Notes: generated from the sequence alone by a model not told the origin. Counted from the first letter of the stretch, positions 37,072-46,594 are shown. The stretch is 64,000 nt of DNA from Richelia sinica FACHB-800 (GCF_014698825.1 NZ_JACJTT010000002.1:1-64000), one strand, 5' to 3'. Program-made: numbers and translations.

Positions 37072-38331
37072 CTAAAAATTCAGGTTTTTGATAGTTGTAA
37101 AGATGATGGCACTTACGGCTGCGCTGACGGGGACTGTAATCAACCAAGCGGTGGCTATTCCTTGGAGAGTTTGGAATTTAATTGATTTGAGGTTCTGCAC
37201 TAGTCCAATGCCGACAACTCCACCCACTAAGGCGTGGGAGGTAGAAACTGGTAAACCTAAGCGGGATGCTACTAAGATGGTGGTGGCGGTGGCAAGTTCG
37301 GCACAAAAACCACTACTAGGTTGTAGAGAGATGATGTTTTCACCAATAGTAGTGATGACTTTCTTGCCCCAAATGGCTAAACCTGCAACTATACCTGCAC
37401 CACCAAGTATCAAAATCCAAATAGGGATGGAAATGTCGTGGCTGGGGACTGAGTGGGTATGATTGATATGGGCAATGACTGCCAGAGGTGCGATCGCATT
37501 ACCTACGTCGTTAGAACCGTGAGCAAAGGCGACGAAGCAAGCGCTGAGTAATTGAAAGCGAGCAAATAAAGCTTCGATGGGATTAAAAAGAGGGGAATTG
37601 GCCATTTGATATTGATTTAATTGCCGCCAACTAATGATAGTTAGTCCCATAGCAGCAACTGCACCTATACCAATGGCGATGTCTTGGGGGGGAAGATGGA
37701 AGCCATATTGGTTGGTTAAGAATTGGGTGAGGGGATGAGTTAGGGTCGGTAAAACGATGATGCCAAAGACGCTGATTAATAAGGTACTTAACCACGGAAT
37801 CCATTCTTGAATTTGTGTCAAGGGATGAGGTTGGGAGAAAATCCAACGCTGAATGACACTGTAAAAACTAGCAGCGATCGCTCCACTGATCACAGGTGTT
37901 AAAATCCAACCAATGGTAATTAAGCCAATGGATGGCCAATCTATGGCTTCTATTCCCAATGCTACCCAACTAAAGCCAGCGATCGCTCCCACTACCGCAT
38001 GGGATGAGGACACAGGTAAACCCTTTGATGTGGCGATTTGGAGCCATACCCCTGATGCTAACAATACTGTAACCATACCTATAACTAAAGTTTGAGGTGT
38101 GTTAGTAAATAAGGCAGGATTAGCAATTTTTGTCCCTAATGTTTCCGTCACCTCATGGCCAAATAACACCGCACCTGTAAACTCTAAAATCCCTGCAATG
38201 ATGATGGCTTGTTTGAGGGTGACAGCTTTGGAACCGACGGAAGTTCCCATAGCATTAGCAACGTCATTAGCACCGAGATTGAAGGCCACGTAGAATGCTA
38301 AGAGGACGACTATAACTAAAGTAATAGACAT
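37072..38331 (-). CDS. pit: Inorganic phosphate transporter (Pit family)
   Basis: A 419-residue membrane protein of the Pit/PHO-4 type, low-affinity phosphate:cation symport. The duplicated family signature is visible as GANDVANAMGTSVGSKAVTL near residue 21 and FAHGSNDVGNAIAPLAVIA near residue 265. Matching inner repeats are GLPVSSSHAVVGAIAG and GLPVSTSHALVGGVVG. About ten helices flank a modest central loop (QRWIFSQPHPLTQIQEWIP). The start is the ATG at 38331. Together with the Pho-box-led phytase at 58978 it indicates phosphate acquisition functions in this window, although the genes are unlinked. Confidence 0.95.
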   Translation of the reverse strand: MSITLVIVVLLAFYVAFNLGANDVANAMGTSVGSKAVTLKQAIIIAGILEFTGAVLFGHEVTETLGTKIANPALFTNTPQTLVIGMVTVLLASGVWLQIATSKGLPVSSSHAVVGAIAGFSWVALGIEAIDWPSIGLITIGWILTPVISGAIAASFYSVIQRWIFSQPHPLTQIQEWIPWLSTLLISVFGIIVLPTLTHPLTQFLTNQYGFHLPPQDIAIGIGAVAAMGLTIISWRQLNQYQMANSPLFNPIEALFARFQLLSACFVAFAHGSNDVGNAIAPLAVIAHINHTHSVPSHDISIPIWILILGGAGIVAGLAIWGKKVITTIGENIISLQPSSGFCAELATATTILVASRLGLPVSTSHALVGGVVGIGLVQNLKSIKFQTLQGIATAWLITVPVSAAVSAIIFTTIKNLNF

Positions 38332-38409
38332 CAGGCGATGAAGGGGAGATGGGCAACGATTAATATCATACTCTGGTCGCCCTATATCCCCTGCTCCCGT
38401 TAGACTGGT

Positions 38410-39456
38410 TTAGGGATAAATCAAAATTTTATACGTTTCGGCTGTGGGTGCGATCGCTTGTTCTACCGCTGCGGATAAATCTTGTAAGGGATAGCGATCG
38501 CTAATTAATGCTTGCACATCAATGCGACGATTGAAAACTATATCCGCCGACAAGTTTTGTAAGCGATAGGATGAGCTATAACTACCCAGTAAATCGATTT
38601 CTCGACGATACAGAATATTGGGGTTGAGGGGAATTTCTACTTCATCAGGAAATTCAGCAAAAAACAGTATTTTTCCCCCTTTGCGGGTACAGTCTAAGGC
38701 TTGGAAGAAAGCTTTTTCGCTGGGGACTGCCAGTAAGGTGACATCCACACCTAAACCATTGGTTAAAGCTTGGATTTTGGCCGGTAAGTGAGGATCACGG
38801 GCATCAAATGCGGCTTCTGCACCTACATTTAAAGCTTTTTCAATTCTAGAGGGCAGTAAATCAGTAGCGATCGCTTTGCCACCAAAATACTTGACCAACA
38901 TTATAAACATTAACCCAATTGGCCCGGCTCCTGTAACTAACACAGTTTGTCCTGGGGCAATTTGGGCTTTTTTCACTGCTTTTAAACAGCAATTCGTTGG
39001 TTCTACAAAACTTGCTTCTTCAAAGCTGATCTGGTCAGGAATGGGGATTAAACCGCCATTACGGACAATATGACCTGGTACTTTCACATATTCAGCAAAA
39101 CCCCCTCCACTGGCGTTAAACCCTGCGGTAGTAGAAATATTTTTATAAACATCGCACATGGAGAAATTATCATTGAGGCAATAGTCGCAACGCATACATG
39201 GGATATGGTGCATCACTGCCACCCTTTGTCCGACTTGCCAGTTTTTCACCTCTGCACCAACCGCAGCAATTGTTCCAGCGGTTTCATGACCAAAAATGCG
39301 CGGTGGTTCATAGAGAGGATAACGAATTTTTTTTATATCTGATTGACATAGACCTACTACCCGCACCTGTACCAGGACTTCATCTGCTTCTAGGGTGGGG
39401 ACGGGAATTTCTTCGTAGGATAACTGATTTACGCCTCTAAATACCTGTGCTTTCAC
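38410..39456 (-). CDS. Zinc-dependent medium-chain dehydrogenase
   Basis: A 348-residue MDR-type dehydrogenase of the threonine/sorbitol group. The catalytic zinc ligands are Cys in VVGLCQSDIKK and His-Glu in IFGHETAG. The structural zinc Cys set is CMRCDYCLNDNFSMC. The NAD(P) motif is VLVTGAGPIGLMFIML with TDLLPSRIEKA after it, so Asp at the end of strand 2 favours NAD. Substrate is not evident. The start is the ATG at 39456, 546 bp from the divergent ndhF gene. Confidence 0.9.
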   Translation of the reverse strand: MKAQVFRGVNQLSYEEIPVPTLEADEVLVQVRVVGLCQSDIKKIRYPLYEPPRIFGHETAGTIAAVGAEVKNWQVGQRVAVMHHIPCMRCDYCLNDNFSMCDVYKNISTTAGFNASGGGFAEYVKVPGHIVRNGGLIPIPDQISFEEASFVEPTNCCLKAVKKAQIAPGQTVLVTGAGPIGLMFIMLVKYFGGKAIATDLLPSRIEKALNVGAEAAFDARDPHLPAKIQALTNGLGVDVTLLAVPSEKAFFQALDCTRKGGKILFFAEFPDEVEIPLNPNILYRREIDLLGSYSSSYRLQNLSADIVFNRRIDVQALISDRYPLQDLSAAVEQAIAPTAETYKILIYP

Positions 39457-40002
39457 GTTGATTCTTCATCACTCAACGTTAATAGATGTAACATATGGTC
39501 ATTTCACTTTTTTATTTGCTTACCATCGTGATCAAATACACCTTTCTTTGACAGAGAAATCTGGTGAACATGATTATAGAGGCGTTCCACCAGAACCTCT
39601 CTACAAGGGTTGAAAATTATGCACATTTAATTCCCACCAGATGGTTAACCTTCGCTTAGATTTGCTGTAACTTATATAATTGATGATTTTTTGATACTCG
39701 CCATTTTTTATGCCATTGGAAAAAAGAATATTAATCATTATATTGAATCAATACCTGTTAATAGATTAAACATAATGGTAATGATTTGATAAACCAATCC
39801 ATAGAACTATAAGAATTAATTAGAGTAGTTATCGTTGATTTATCTAATGAAGTAATTCACTTTTGGACGATATAAAGGTAAGCTATACCTAACAATATTA
39901 AGCAAAAGTAAATTTGCATTATTTTCATACCTAAAATCATTGGGGATCAACGTCTGTTGATGCTGACGCAATCATTTTTGCTGCAAATATAGAGGTAAAT
40001 TC
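39457..40002. promoter_or_regulatory. Upstream region of the NDH-1 CO2-uptake operon
   Basis: The 546-bp gap holds the promoters of the dehydrogenase (minus) and ndhF (plus). A perfect inverted repeat ATCAAC-GTCT-GTTGAT is at 39946-39961, 41 bp before the ndhF ATG, and GGTAAGCTATACC lies at 39880-39892. The motif TCTGGTG / CACCAG recurs three times at 39570-39642. Any of these could be a regulator site; none matches a site I can name with confidence. Confidence 0.4.
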
Positions 40003-41862
40003 ATGTCTCAATACTTGCTAGAGACCGTTTGGCTGGTCCCTTGCTATGCGTTAATTGGCGGTCTTTTGGCTGTTCCTTGGTCTCCAGGTATTATTCGCCG
40101 CACAGGGCCAAGACCAGCAGGTTATGTCAATTTGATCATGACCTTTTTTTCCTTTCTACATGTTGTATTGTCATTTCCAGCAACTTGGCATCAACCAGCT
40201 AAAGAAGTGTTTATTCCTTGGCTATCCACAGCAGGTTTAGACCTAACTATCAATTTAGAAGTCTCTTCCATCAGTGTGGGTGCCATCATTGTCATCACCG
40301 GACTTAACTTCCTAGCCCAGGTATTTGCCGTGGGATACATGGAAATGGACTGGGGATGGGGACGTTTCTTCTCTTTATTAGGATTGTTTGAGGCTGGTCT
40401 TTGTGCCCTAGCTTTGTGTAATAACTTATTCTTTAGTTATGTAATTCTAGAAATTCTGACTCTGGGAACCTACCTGTTAGTTGGTTTGTGGTTTAGCCAA
40501 CCTTTGGTAGTTACAGGGGCTAGAGATGCTTTTTTAACCAAACGTGTCGGCGATTTATTTTTGCTGATGGGTGTTTTAGGACTTTGGCCTCTAGCTGGAA
40601 CTTGGAGTTTCACAGACCTAGCGGAATGGGCTGCGACTGCGAATGTAGACCCAACAATTATTACGTTAGTCTGTCTAGCGTTAATTGCTGGGCCAATGGG
40701 TAAATGCGCTCAATTTCCTCTCCATTTGTGGTTGGATGAAGCGATGGAAGGCCCGGTTCCTAGCACCATTTTACGGAACTCAGTTGTAGTTGCCACTGGT
40801 GCATGGATTTTAATTAAGCTGCAACCAGTGTTTAGCTTATCACCTTTAGTTTCATCAGCAATGGTGGCTATTGGTGCAGTGACAGCTATTTGTGGTTCTT
40901 TAATTGCGATCGCTCAAATTGACGTAAAACGCTGCTTATCCTATTCTGTTAGTGCTTACATGGGCTTGGTATTTATTGCCGTAGGCACCCAGCAGGACGA
41001 AGCTGCACTGTTATTAGTTCTCACCCATGCTCTCGCTTCTGCCCTCTTGGTCATGAGTACAGGGGGAATTGTTTGGAACAGTGTGACTCAAGATGTTACC
41101 CAACTTGGCGGTTTGTGGTCACGTCGTCCCATTTCTGGACTGGCTTTTATTGTTGGGACATTAGGTTTAATTGGCTTCCCACCCTTAGGTAGCTTTTGGG
41201 CATTAGTGAAATTAGCTGACGGTTTGTGGGGTACTCATCCTTGGTTGGTGGGAATTATCATAACCGTAAACCTGTTAACAGCATTTAGTTTAACCAGAGA
41301 ATTCGGACTCATCTTTGGTGGTAAACCTAAGCAAATGAGTGAACGTTCCCCGGAAGTTCTCTGGTTGATGGTACTACCCATGGTGATTCTCATGGGGTTT
41401 GTGTTGCATCTGCCCTTGGTTTTACAAAGTTTATCCCTACTTCCCAGTTGGGCAGACCTGAATAAAGATGTAGCACTGTTGTTAATTTGGTCAAGCATCT
41501 TTGGTTGTAGCATTAGTGGTGTCATTTATTTAGGTAATATTCCTAAACCTGTCCGCTTACCTTGGCAGGGTTTACAAAACCTGTTAGCTTACGATTTTTA
41601 CACTCCCAAACTTTACAAAATCACCATTATTTTTGGCGTTGCCCAACTTTCTAAGTTTGCGGATATGGTTGACCGCTTTGTAGTTGATGGCATTGTCAAT
41701 TTTGTGGGTTTATTCTCCCTGTTAGGTGGTGAAGGACTCAAATACAGTACCTCTGGACAAACCCAATTTTATGCCTTCACTGTACTCTTAGGAGTTGGTG
41801 TATTAGGTGCTTGGGTAACTTGGCCTTTCTGGGGTGGACAGTTCCTCAATTTAGTCTTTTAA
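40003..41862 (+). CDS. ndhF: NAD(P)H dehydrogenase subunit NdhF of the CO2-uptake NDH-1MS complex (NdhF3/F4 type)
   Basis: A 619-residue antiporter-like membrane subunit with about 16 helices. Core segments include FSYVILEILTLGTYLLVGLW (the Glu in helix 5), LTKRVGDLFLLMGVLG, KCAQFPLHLWLDEAMEGPVP and AIAQIDVKRCLSYSVSAYMG. The C-terminal half is shorter than in respiratory NdhF1, typical of NdhF3/F4. GAGG before the ATG at 40003 supports the start. It is followed by ndhD, a CDP-alcohol phosphatidyltransferase and a CO2 hydration protein. I cannot decide from sequence between the inducible (F3) and constitutive (F4) set; the lack of a cupS-like FAS1 gene downstream argues for the latter. Confidence 0.93.
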   Translation: MSQYLLETVWLVPCYALIGGLLAVPWSPGIIRRTGPRPAGYVNLIMTFFSFLHVVLSFPATWHQPAKEVFIPWLSTAGLDLTINLEVSSISVGAIIVITGLNFLAQVFAVGYMEMDWGWGRFFSLLGLFEAGLCALALCNNLFFSYVILEILTLGTYLLVGLWFSQPLVVTGARDAFLTKRVGDLFLLMGVLGLWPLAGTWSFTDLAEWAATANVDPTIITLVCLALIAGPMGKCAQFPLHLWLDEAMEGPVPSTILRNSVVVATGAWILIKLQPVFSLSPLVSSAMVAIGAVTAICGSLIAIAQIDVKRCLSYSVSAYMGLVFIAVGTQQDEAALLLVLTHALASALLVMSTGGIVWNSVTQDVTQLGGLWSRRPISGLAFIVGTLGLIGFPPLGSFWALVKLADGLWGTHPWLVGIIITVNLLTAFSLTREFGLIFGGKPKQMSERSPEVLWLMVLPMVILMGFVLHLPLVLQSLSLLPSWADLNKDVALLLIWSSIFGCSISGVIYLGNIPKPVRLPWQGLQNLLAYDFYTPKLYKITIIFGVAQLSKFADMVDRFVVDGIVNFVGLFSLLGGEGLKYSTSGQTQFYAFTVLLGVGVLGAWVTWPFWGGQFLNLVF

Positions 41863-41868
41863 TTCACA

Positions 41869-41885
41869 GGTGGGTAATGCCCACC
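41869..41885. repeat. GGTGGGTAATGCCCACC dispersed palindrome
   Basis: A near-perfect 17-base palindrome lies between ndhF and ndhD. It belongs to the same small family as 3354-3372 and 52768-52784. In an operon it may stabilise the upstream message; it has no T-tract. Confidence 0.5.
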
Positions 41886-41968
41886 TTCATCATCAAATAA
41901 TTTAAAAGTTTCTAATCAGCAACTAAGTTTTCTTATTCTGAATTTGCAATTCACATTTTGAATTATCT

Positions 41969-43471
41969 ATGCTCAGTCTGTTAATTTGGTTTCCCATTAT
42001 AGGCGCTATCATTATCGGCTTTTGGCCTGGTAAAGATATTCCTGCTAGTCGTATTCGCTTAGGTGCTTTAGCAGTAGCTGGCTTTACCCTACTGTTGAAT
42101 CTTTTCATTCTGTTTAAGTTTGATATTAATCTTCCAGGGATGCAATTTCGGGAATATATCCCTTGGAATGAAACTTTGGGATTGAGCTATCAATTAGGTG
42201 TAGATGGGCTATCCATTTTAATGTTGGTATTAAATAGCTTACTCACCTGGATTGCTATTTACAGCAGCAGTAAAGATACAGAACGTCCTCGTCTATTTTA
42301 CTCCATGATTTTATTAGTAAGTGGAGGTGTAGCTGGGGCTTTTGTAGCTGAAAACTTATTGCTATTTTTCCTATTCTACGAATTGGAATTAATTCCCTTT
42401 TATTTACTCATTTCCATTTGGGGTGGGGAAAAGCGAGCTTATGCTGGCATGAAGTTCCTGATTTACACAGCTATTTCTGGGGCATTAATTCTGGCTACTT
42501 TCTTGGGTACAGTGTGGTTAACACATTCTCACAGCTTTGCATTAGATGCGATTTCCACCCAAACAATTTCTACAGGACTGCAATTAGTATTATTGTCAGG
42601 GATCATTTTAGGTTTTGGCATCAAAATTCCCTTGGTTCCTTTCCACACTTGGCTACCTGATGCTTATGTAGAAGCTTCTGCACCAATTGCGATTTTGTTG
42701 GGTGGTGTACTAGCAAAACTGGGAACCTATGGTTTATTGCGGTTTGGTTTTGGTCTATTTCCTCAAGCTTGGTCTGTAGTTGCTCCCAGTTTAGCTATTT
42801 GGGGTGCAGTCAGCGCGATTTATGGGTCAGTTATAGCGATCGCCCAAAAAGATATCAAGCGCATGGTAGCATTTAGTTCTATCGGTCACATGGGCTATAT
42901 CTTACTGGCTGGTGCAGCTAGTACCAAATTGTCTCTAGTCGGTGCTGTGGCCCAAATGTTTAGTCATGGTCTCATCCTCGCTATTCTCTTCCATTTAGTG
43001 GGAGTAGTTGAAGCCAAAGTTGGTACCAGAGAATTAGATAAACTCAATGGTTTAATGAGTCCCATTCGTGGTTTACCCCTCATTAGCGCCTTGTTAGTTC
43101 TCAGTGGTATGGCTAGTGCGGGTATTCCTGGTTTAACAGGATTTGTGGCTGAATTTATCGTCTTCCAAGGTAGCTTCTCTGTCTTTCCAGTTTCCACACT
43201 TTTGTGTGTAGTTACCTCTGGTTTGACCGCAGTATATTTCGTAATTCTCCTCAACCGCACTTGCTTTGGAAAACTCAACAATGATTTAGCTTACTATCCC
43301 AGAGTGGTGTGGGCAGAAAAAGTTCCCGCCTTAATTTTGGCTTCTTTAATTCTATTTTTAGGTGTGCAACCTACTTGGTTGGTGCGCTGGAGTGAAACCA
43401 CAACTACAGCCATGGTAGCAGCCGTTCCTCCTCTGGAAAAAACCACAGTTTCTCAAGTAGCTTTGAAGTAA
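41969..43471 (+). CDS. ndhD: NAD(P)H dehydrogenase subunit NdhD of the CO2-uptake complex (NdhD3/D4 type)
   Basis: A 500-residue antiporter-like subunit. Diagnostic segments are SYQLGVDGLSILMLVLNS, LLFFLFYELELIPFYLLI (the conserved Glu), FHTWLPDAYVEASAPIAILL, and IAQKDIKRMVAFSSIGHMGYI. About 14 helices. It pumps protons in the NDH-1MS complex that drives CO2-to-bicarbonate conversion together with the Cup/Chp protein downstream. It lies 106 bp after ndhF and 91 bp before the CDP-alcohol phosphatidyltransferase. Confidence 0.95.
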   Translation: MLSLLIWFPIIGAIIIGFWPGKDIPASRIRLGALAVAGFTLLLNLFILFKFDINLPGMQFREYIPWNETLGLSYQLGVDGLSILMLVLNSLLTWIAIYSSSKDTERPRLFYSMILLVSGGVAGAFVAENLLLFFLFYELELIPFYLLISIWGGEKRAYAGMKFLIYTAISGALILATFLGTVWLTHSHSFALDAISTQTISTGLQLVLLSGIILGFGIKIPLVPFHTWLPDAYVEASAPIAILLGGVLAKLGTYGLLRFGFGLFPQAWSVVAPSLAIWGAVSAIYGSVIAIAQKDIKRMVAFSSIGHMGYILLAGAASTKLSLVGAVAQMFSHGLILAILFHLVGVVEAKVGTRELDKLNGLMSPIRGLPLISALLVLSGMASAGIPGLTGFVAEFIVFQGSFSVFPVSTLLCVVTSGLTAVYFVILLNRTCFGKLNNDLAYYPRVVWAEKVPALILASLILFLGVQPTWLVRWSETTTTAMVAAVPPLEKTTVSQVALK

Positions 43472-43562
43472 TCAAATAGTGTTCACCTGGATGTAAGTTT
43501 ATTCTTAGCCAGGTCGAATACTCATTCAGTTGTTGATTTACTCAGCCAAAGAAGAGGAAGCC

Positions 43563-44153
43563 ATGAATTTCAATTTAGTTCCTACCAGCCTTGTAGTATT
43601 TCGCTTTTTGATTTCACCCTTCCTCCTCTGGGATGCCTGGGATGGAAAAACCAGCATTTGGTTTATCATCGGTTTTGTGGCTGCGTTTATTTCCGATATT
43701 TTTGATGGCATTATTGCTAGGCGTTTAGGTGTGAGTACAGCCAATTTACGACAAGCGGATAGTTGGGCTGATGTTTGTTTATTTGGCTGTGTATTTATCA
43801 GTGCTTGGTTGGTATATTCAGAGGTGTTAATTTCCTATCGCTTACCTTTACTCTCTGTTGTGGTAGTTCAACTACTTTGGTGGATAATCAACTTAGTCAA
43901 ATATGGTAAACCTGCTAGCTATCACACCTACTCAGCTAAGTTTTGGGGACTAACTTTATTTATAGCCATAGTTTCCTTGTTTGGCTTTAATTATGCGGGA
44001 CTTGCCTTATGGCTAACCTGTATTGCTGGTGTTATTCACACAATTGAAGAAATTGCAATGACGCTAATTTTGCCAGTGTGGACTCATGATGTTTTAAGTA
44101 TTTTTCATGCTTTAAAAATTCGTCATAAATTCCAAAATATTGCTACTTCATAA
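43563..44153 (+). CDS. CDP-alcohol phosphatidyltransferase-family membrane protein
   Basis: A 196-residue, six-helix protein. The CDP-OH-P signature DIFDGIIARRLGVS...ADSWAD keeps all four aspartates and the AR pair; the Gly expected between them is a Leu (ANLRQAD). Family members transfer a phosphatidyl group from CDP-diacylglycerol to an alcohol such as glycerol phosphate or inositol. GAGGAAG lies just before the ATG at 43563, so a longer frame from 43530 is rejected. It is placed between ndhD and the CO2 hydration gene, only 23 bp before the latter, which ties it to the NDH-1 operon. I know no lipid synthase as a standard part of this operon; it may tune membrane lipids around the complex (inference). 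Confidence 0.85.
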   Translation: MNFNLVPTSLVVFRFLISPFLLWDAWDGKTSIWFIIGFVAAFISDIFDGIIARRLGVSTANLRQADSWADVCLFGCVFISAWLVYSEVLISYRLPLLSVVVVQLLWWIINLVKYGKPASYHTYSAKFWGLTLFIAIVSLFGFNYAGLALWLTCIAGVIHTIEEIAMTLILPVWTHDVLSIFHALKIRHKFQNIATS

Positions 44154-44176
44154 AACATGATTCACAGGAAATAAAA

Positions 44177-45499
44177 ATGGTACTGACTCCAGACAAACCC
44201 ACCACTAAATTGCCACCTTCAACCCATGAATTTGCAGAAGTAATTCATCGCTTAGAAGCTGGCGGTTCGATGTTGCCAGATACGCCAGAAAACTTAATGC
44301 AAATTATCGGTATTTATAAAGCTTATGCTGTACCGATGGATTTTTACTGGCGGGACTTACTTTATATTGGTGAACGAGTATTTTTAGATCCCTTTCCTGC
44401 TTTTAAATACTTTTTACCTCAAGAGTATTTAGATTTGCATAATCATTATGCAGGTGATGATGCTGATTTAAGAATTTGGCGGGGGCCCGCAACAGCACAT
44501 CCAGAACTGTTGGCATTTATGGAAAAAGGCGAAACCTTTAAAATGCCAAAGCTATTGCATCACCTGTTGCATGACCGGATTAACATGGAGTTTGCGGAAG
44601 CTTGTATGCAGGCAATGCTGTGGCATCGCCATATGTATGCACCAGTTAATCAATTTGATGCTTATCTAGATTCTGACGAATATAAAGCTAACGCTGATAG
44701 GGCAATTAAAGCTTACTTCAAACGTAACCCTGTAATGTTGGGGCTGTATAAGCTGTTCCCAGATATGTTCTTGGAACAGTGCCGTCAGATGTCCTACTAT
44801 GCCAACTTGGGGTTATTCTGGGAAGTTATGGCCCCAGTATTCTTTGAAATGTCCGACATCTATGACGAAGGTGGGTTTAAGGGTGTACCCGATGCCATGA
44901 ATTTCCTAGTGAATGGAATATTTGCGATCGCTGGTCGTCCGATTTACCATCATGTGTATATTGATGGGGAATGCTACGAAATTATTCCCAAATCAAAGGG
45001 CTTTACCTGGCTATATGAAGCAGCCCTACCCTATGTAGAAGCAGTATTTTATCGTACAGCGCCTTTCCGAGGGACAAAATCCTATAATGCCCAAGCTGGA
45101 CAGGTTCCCAGCGACCAAAAAGACTTTCACTATGGCATTCTCTACGCTGACGTGTTTCCTGTAGGTACAGCTGGTATTCCACCTACATTGTTGATGCAAG
45201 ACATGTTGCACTTCCTACCCCCCTATTTATTGGAATACTACAAAAAACATTGTCGGGGTGAAGAAGATATGTTGATTCAGTTGGGAATTACTTTCCAAAG
45301 ATCAATGTATAACGTTACCTCTGCTGTTATCCAAGCCTTGAGAACTGCCCTACTTTATCCCTTAGATGACCCCAACCCCAAACATCTACAAGCGAATCGA
45401 GATTTCTTTGAAATGCAACTAAATCGCTTCACTCGTGCTGATTATGGCATACGTGATGCAGCCAGGTTACGGAATGTGCAAAGACAAGATTATCGCTAA
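44177..45499 (+). CDS. cupA/cupB: CO2 hydration protein (CupA/CupB, ChpX/ChpY family)
   Basis: A 440-residue soluble subunit of the NDH-1MS complexes that converts CO2 to bicarbonate at the thylakoid surface. Family hallmarks are LPDTPENLMQIIGIYKAYAV, FLDPFPAFKYFLPQEYL, HHLLHDRINMEFAEACMQAM with histidines and a Cys, and a C-terminal PPYLLEYYKKHCRGEEDML. AGGAAA precedes the ATG at 44177. It ends the operon ndhF-ndhD-phosphatidyltransferase-cup, closed by a strong terminator at 45538. Whether it is the high-affinity (CupA) or constitutive (CupB) type is not decided here; no FAS1-domain cupS gene follows. Confidence 0.94.
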   Translation: MVLTPDKPTTKLPPSTHEFAEVIHRLEAGGSMLPDTPENLMQIIGIYKAYAVPMDFYWRDLLYIGERVFLDPFPAFKYFLPQEYLDLHNHYAGDDADLRIWRGPATAHPELLAFMEKGETFKMPKLLHHLLHDRINMEFAEACMQAMLWHRHMYAPVNQFDAYLDSDEYKANADRAIKAYFKRNPVMLGLYKLFPDMFLEQCRQMSYYANLGLFWEVMAPVFFEMSDIYDEGGFKGVPDAMNFLVNGIFAIAGRPIYHHVYIDGECYEIIPKSKGFTWLYEAALPYVEAVFYRTAPFRGTKSYNAQAGQVPSDQKDFHYGILYADVFPVGTAGIPPTLLMQDMLHFLPPYLLEYYKKHCRGEEDMLIQLGITFQRSMYNVTSAVIQALRTALLYPLDDPNPKHLQANRDFFEMQLNRFTRADYGIRDAARLRNVQRQDYR

Positions 45500-45537
45500 A
45501 AGTTTGCTGTTTGTTCCTTAAATATTCCCCCATCACT

Positions 45538-45561
45538 TCCCCCTATGCAGGGGGATTTTTT
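45538..45561 (+). terminator. Intrinsic terminator of the CO2-uptake operon
   Basis: TCCCCCT-atgc-AGGGGGA, a perfect 7-base stem, is followed by six T (45556-45561). It lies 38 bp after the CO2 hydration protein stop. Confidence 0.93.
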
Positions 45562-45673
45562 ATCAATTGGGCTATAGCTGGAAAAAGTTGTATAAGATGG
45601 ACTGATTCACAGCCAAGGTCTTGGAAAAGGTAATTCTTGGTTTGTGGTTTCATTCACCACTTTTTCAACCGAC

Positions 45674-46039
45674 ATGAACAGAAGATTTGTCTTGACTTTG
45701 CTTTCTAGCCCTGCCTTATTTGCTTCTATCTTGTCTATGGTGATGATGACTAGACCTGCCCATGCTAGTCAAACAGTAACACCAACTGGCACTCATCTTT
45801 CTTGCGTGCGATCGCCCCATTCAGCTACTATGAATCAGGTGTGTATACAGGTAAGTGATAATTCCACACCAAAATCTCAACCAACCATACAGGTAGCCCA
45901 AGCCCAACCTAATGATGTTGCTGAATTAGAATTTACCGAGCAAGAAAGTGATGAAGCAATCCAGTTATTTGGCTGTGATTGTCCAGTTTGTATTAATGCT
46001 GTGAGACAATTGCACGGTTTAGCACCTTTACCAGTTTAG
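45674..46039 (+). CDS. Hypothetical exported protein with CxCxxC motif
   Basis: A 121-residue protein with a signal peptide (FVLTLLSSPALFASILSMVM, probable cleavage after RPAHA). The mature part is Gln/Thr-rich and ends in FGCDCPVCINAVRQLHGL, a compact Cys cluster that could bind a metal or form disulfides. The ATG at 45674 is chosen because it starts the signal peptide; a frame from 45644 would put ten non-hydrophobic residues first. It is a single gene 112 bp after the NDH-1 operon terminator. I do not recognise the family. Confidence 0.6.
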   Translation: MNRRFVLTLLSSPALFASILSMVMMTRPAHASQTVTPTGTHLSCVRSPHSATMNQVCIQVSDNSTPKSQPTIQVAQAQPNDVAELEFTEQESDEAIQLFGCDCPVCINAVRQLHGLAPLPV

Positions 46040-46228
46040 AAAGGGAACAGGCTAGACAGTCAATAATTGTCTGGGTTGTAAGGACAATTTAATTTATCTC
46101 CTCATTTTTTCTTTGTAACTAAATACCCAATCAATTTTAGTTTTTACCGCACTATCACATCCTATTCCCCTGAACAGCCTAAAATTTAATCATGCTCTTC
46201 ATTATCTGGAAAAAAGGCTAGTTTGACC

Positions 46229-46560
46229 TAAACTTCTGTTCGCGCAGCGTGACGCAGAAATAAGAAGACAGAAGTTACAGGAGTTGCAGGAGTTACAGAA
46301 TAATTTAATGCAATTGCTGCTGAATTCTGGCATTTTTAAACTTCTGTTCGCGCAGCTTGCCGTAGGCATACTCCTGTACGGGCGGGTTTACCAAAATTCT
46401 CGTTCATAGTTGATGATATCTGTAAACCCGCCCCTACTGACTCCTGTTCGCGCAGCGTGCCGGAGGCATACTCCTGTTCGCGTAGCGTGCCGTAGGCATA
46501 CTTCTGAACTTCTGAACTTCTGTTCGCGCAGCGTGGCGTAGCCATACTTCTATTCTTCAC
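46229..46560. repeat. Cluster of CTGTTCGCGCAGCGTGCC repeat units
   Basis: At least five units of the type cttctgttcgcgcagcgtg / ccgtaggcatactcctg occur at about 46231, 46341, 46441, 46470 and 46520, with short tandem strings (cttctgaacttctg, caggagttacag) between them. Single relatives occur at about 11465 and 54743. The stretch is non-coding; a 74-codon frame at 46336-46560 is an artefact of the repeats. Confidence 0.85.
46376..46437. mobile_element. 62-bp palindromic insertion inside the repeat cluster
   Basis: GTACGGGCGGGTTTAC and GTAAACCCGCCCCTAC are inverted ends (15 of 16 matching) around about 30 bases. The element interrupts the flanking CTCCTGTTCGC repeat, so it looks like a later insertion of a small palindromic, MITE-like unit of a type frequent in Nostoc genomes. 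Confidence 0.65.
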
Positions 46561-46594
46561 ACATAACTTTTCCAGTCAACCCCAATACAACTTA

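Noticed and set aside
46336-46560. 74-codon minus-strand frame with repeated peptides
   Set aside because: Entirely composed of the dispersed GCGCAGCGT repeats; the repeated peptide follows from the DNA repeat.
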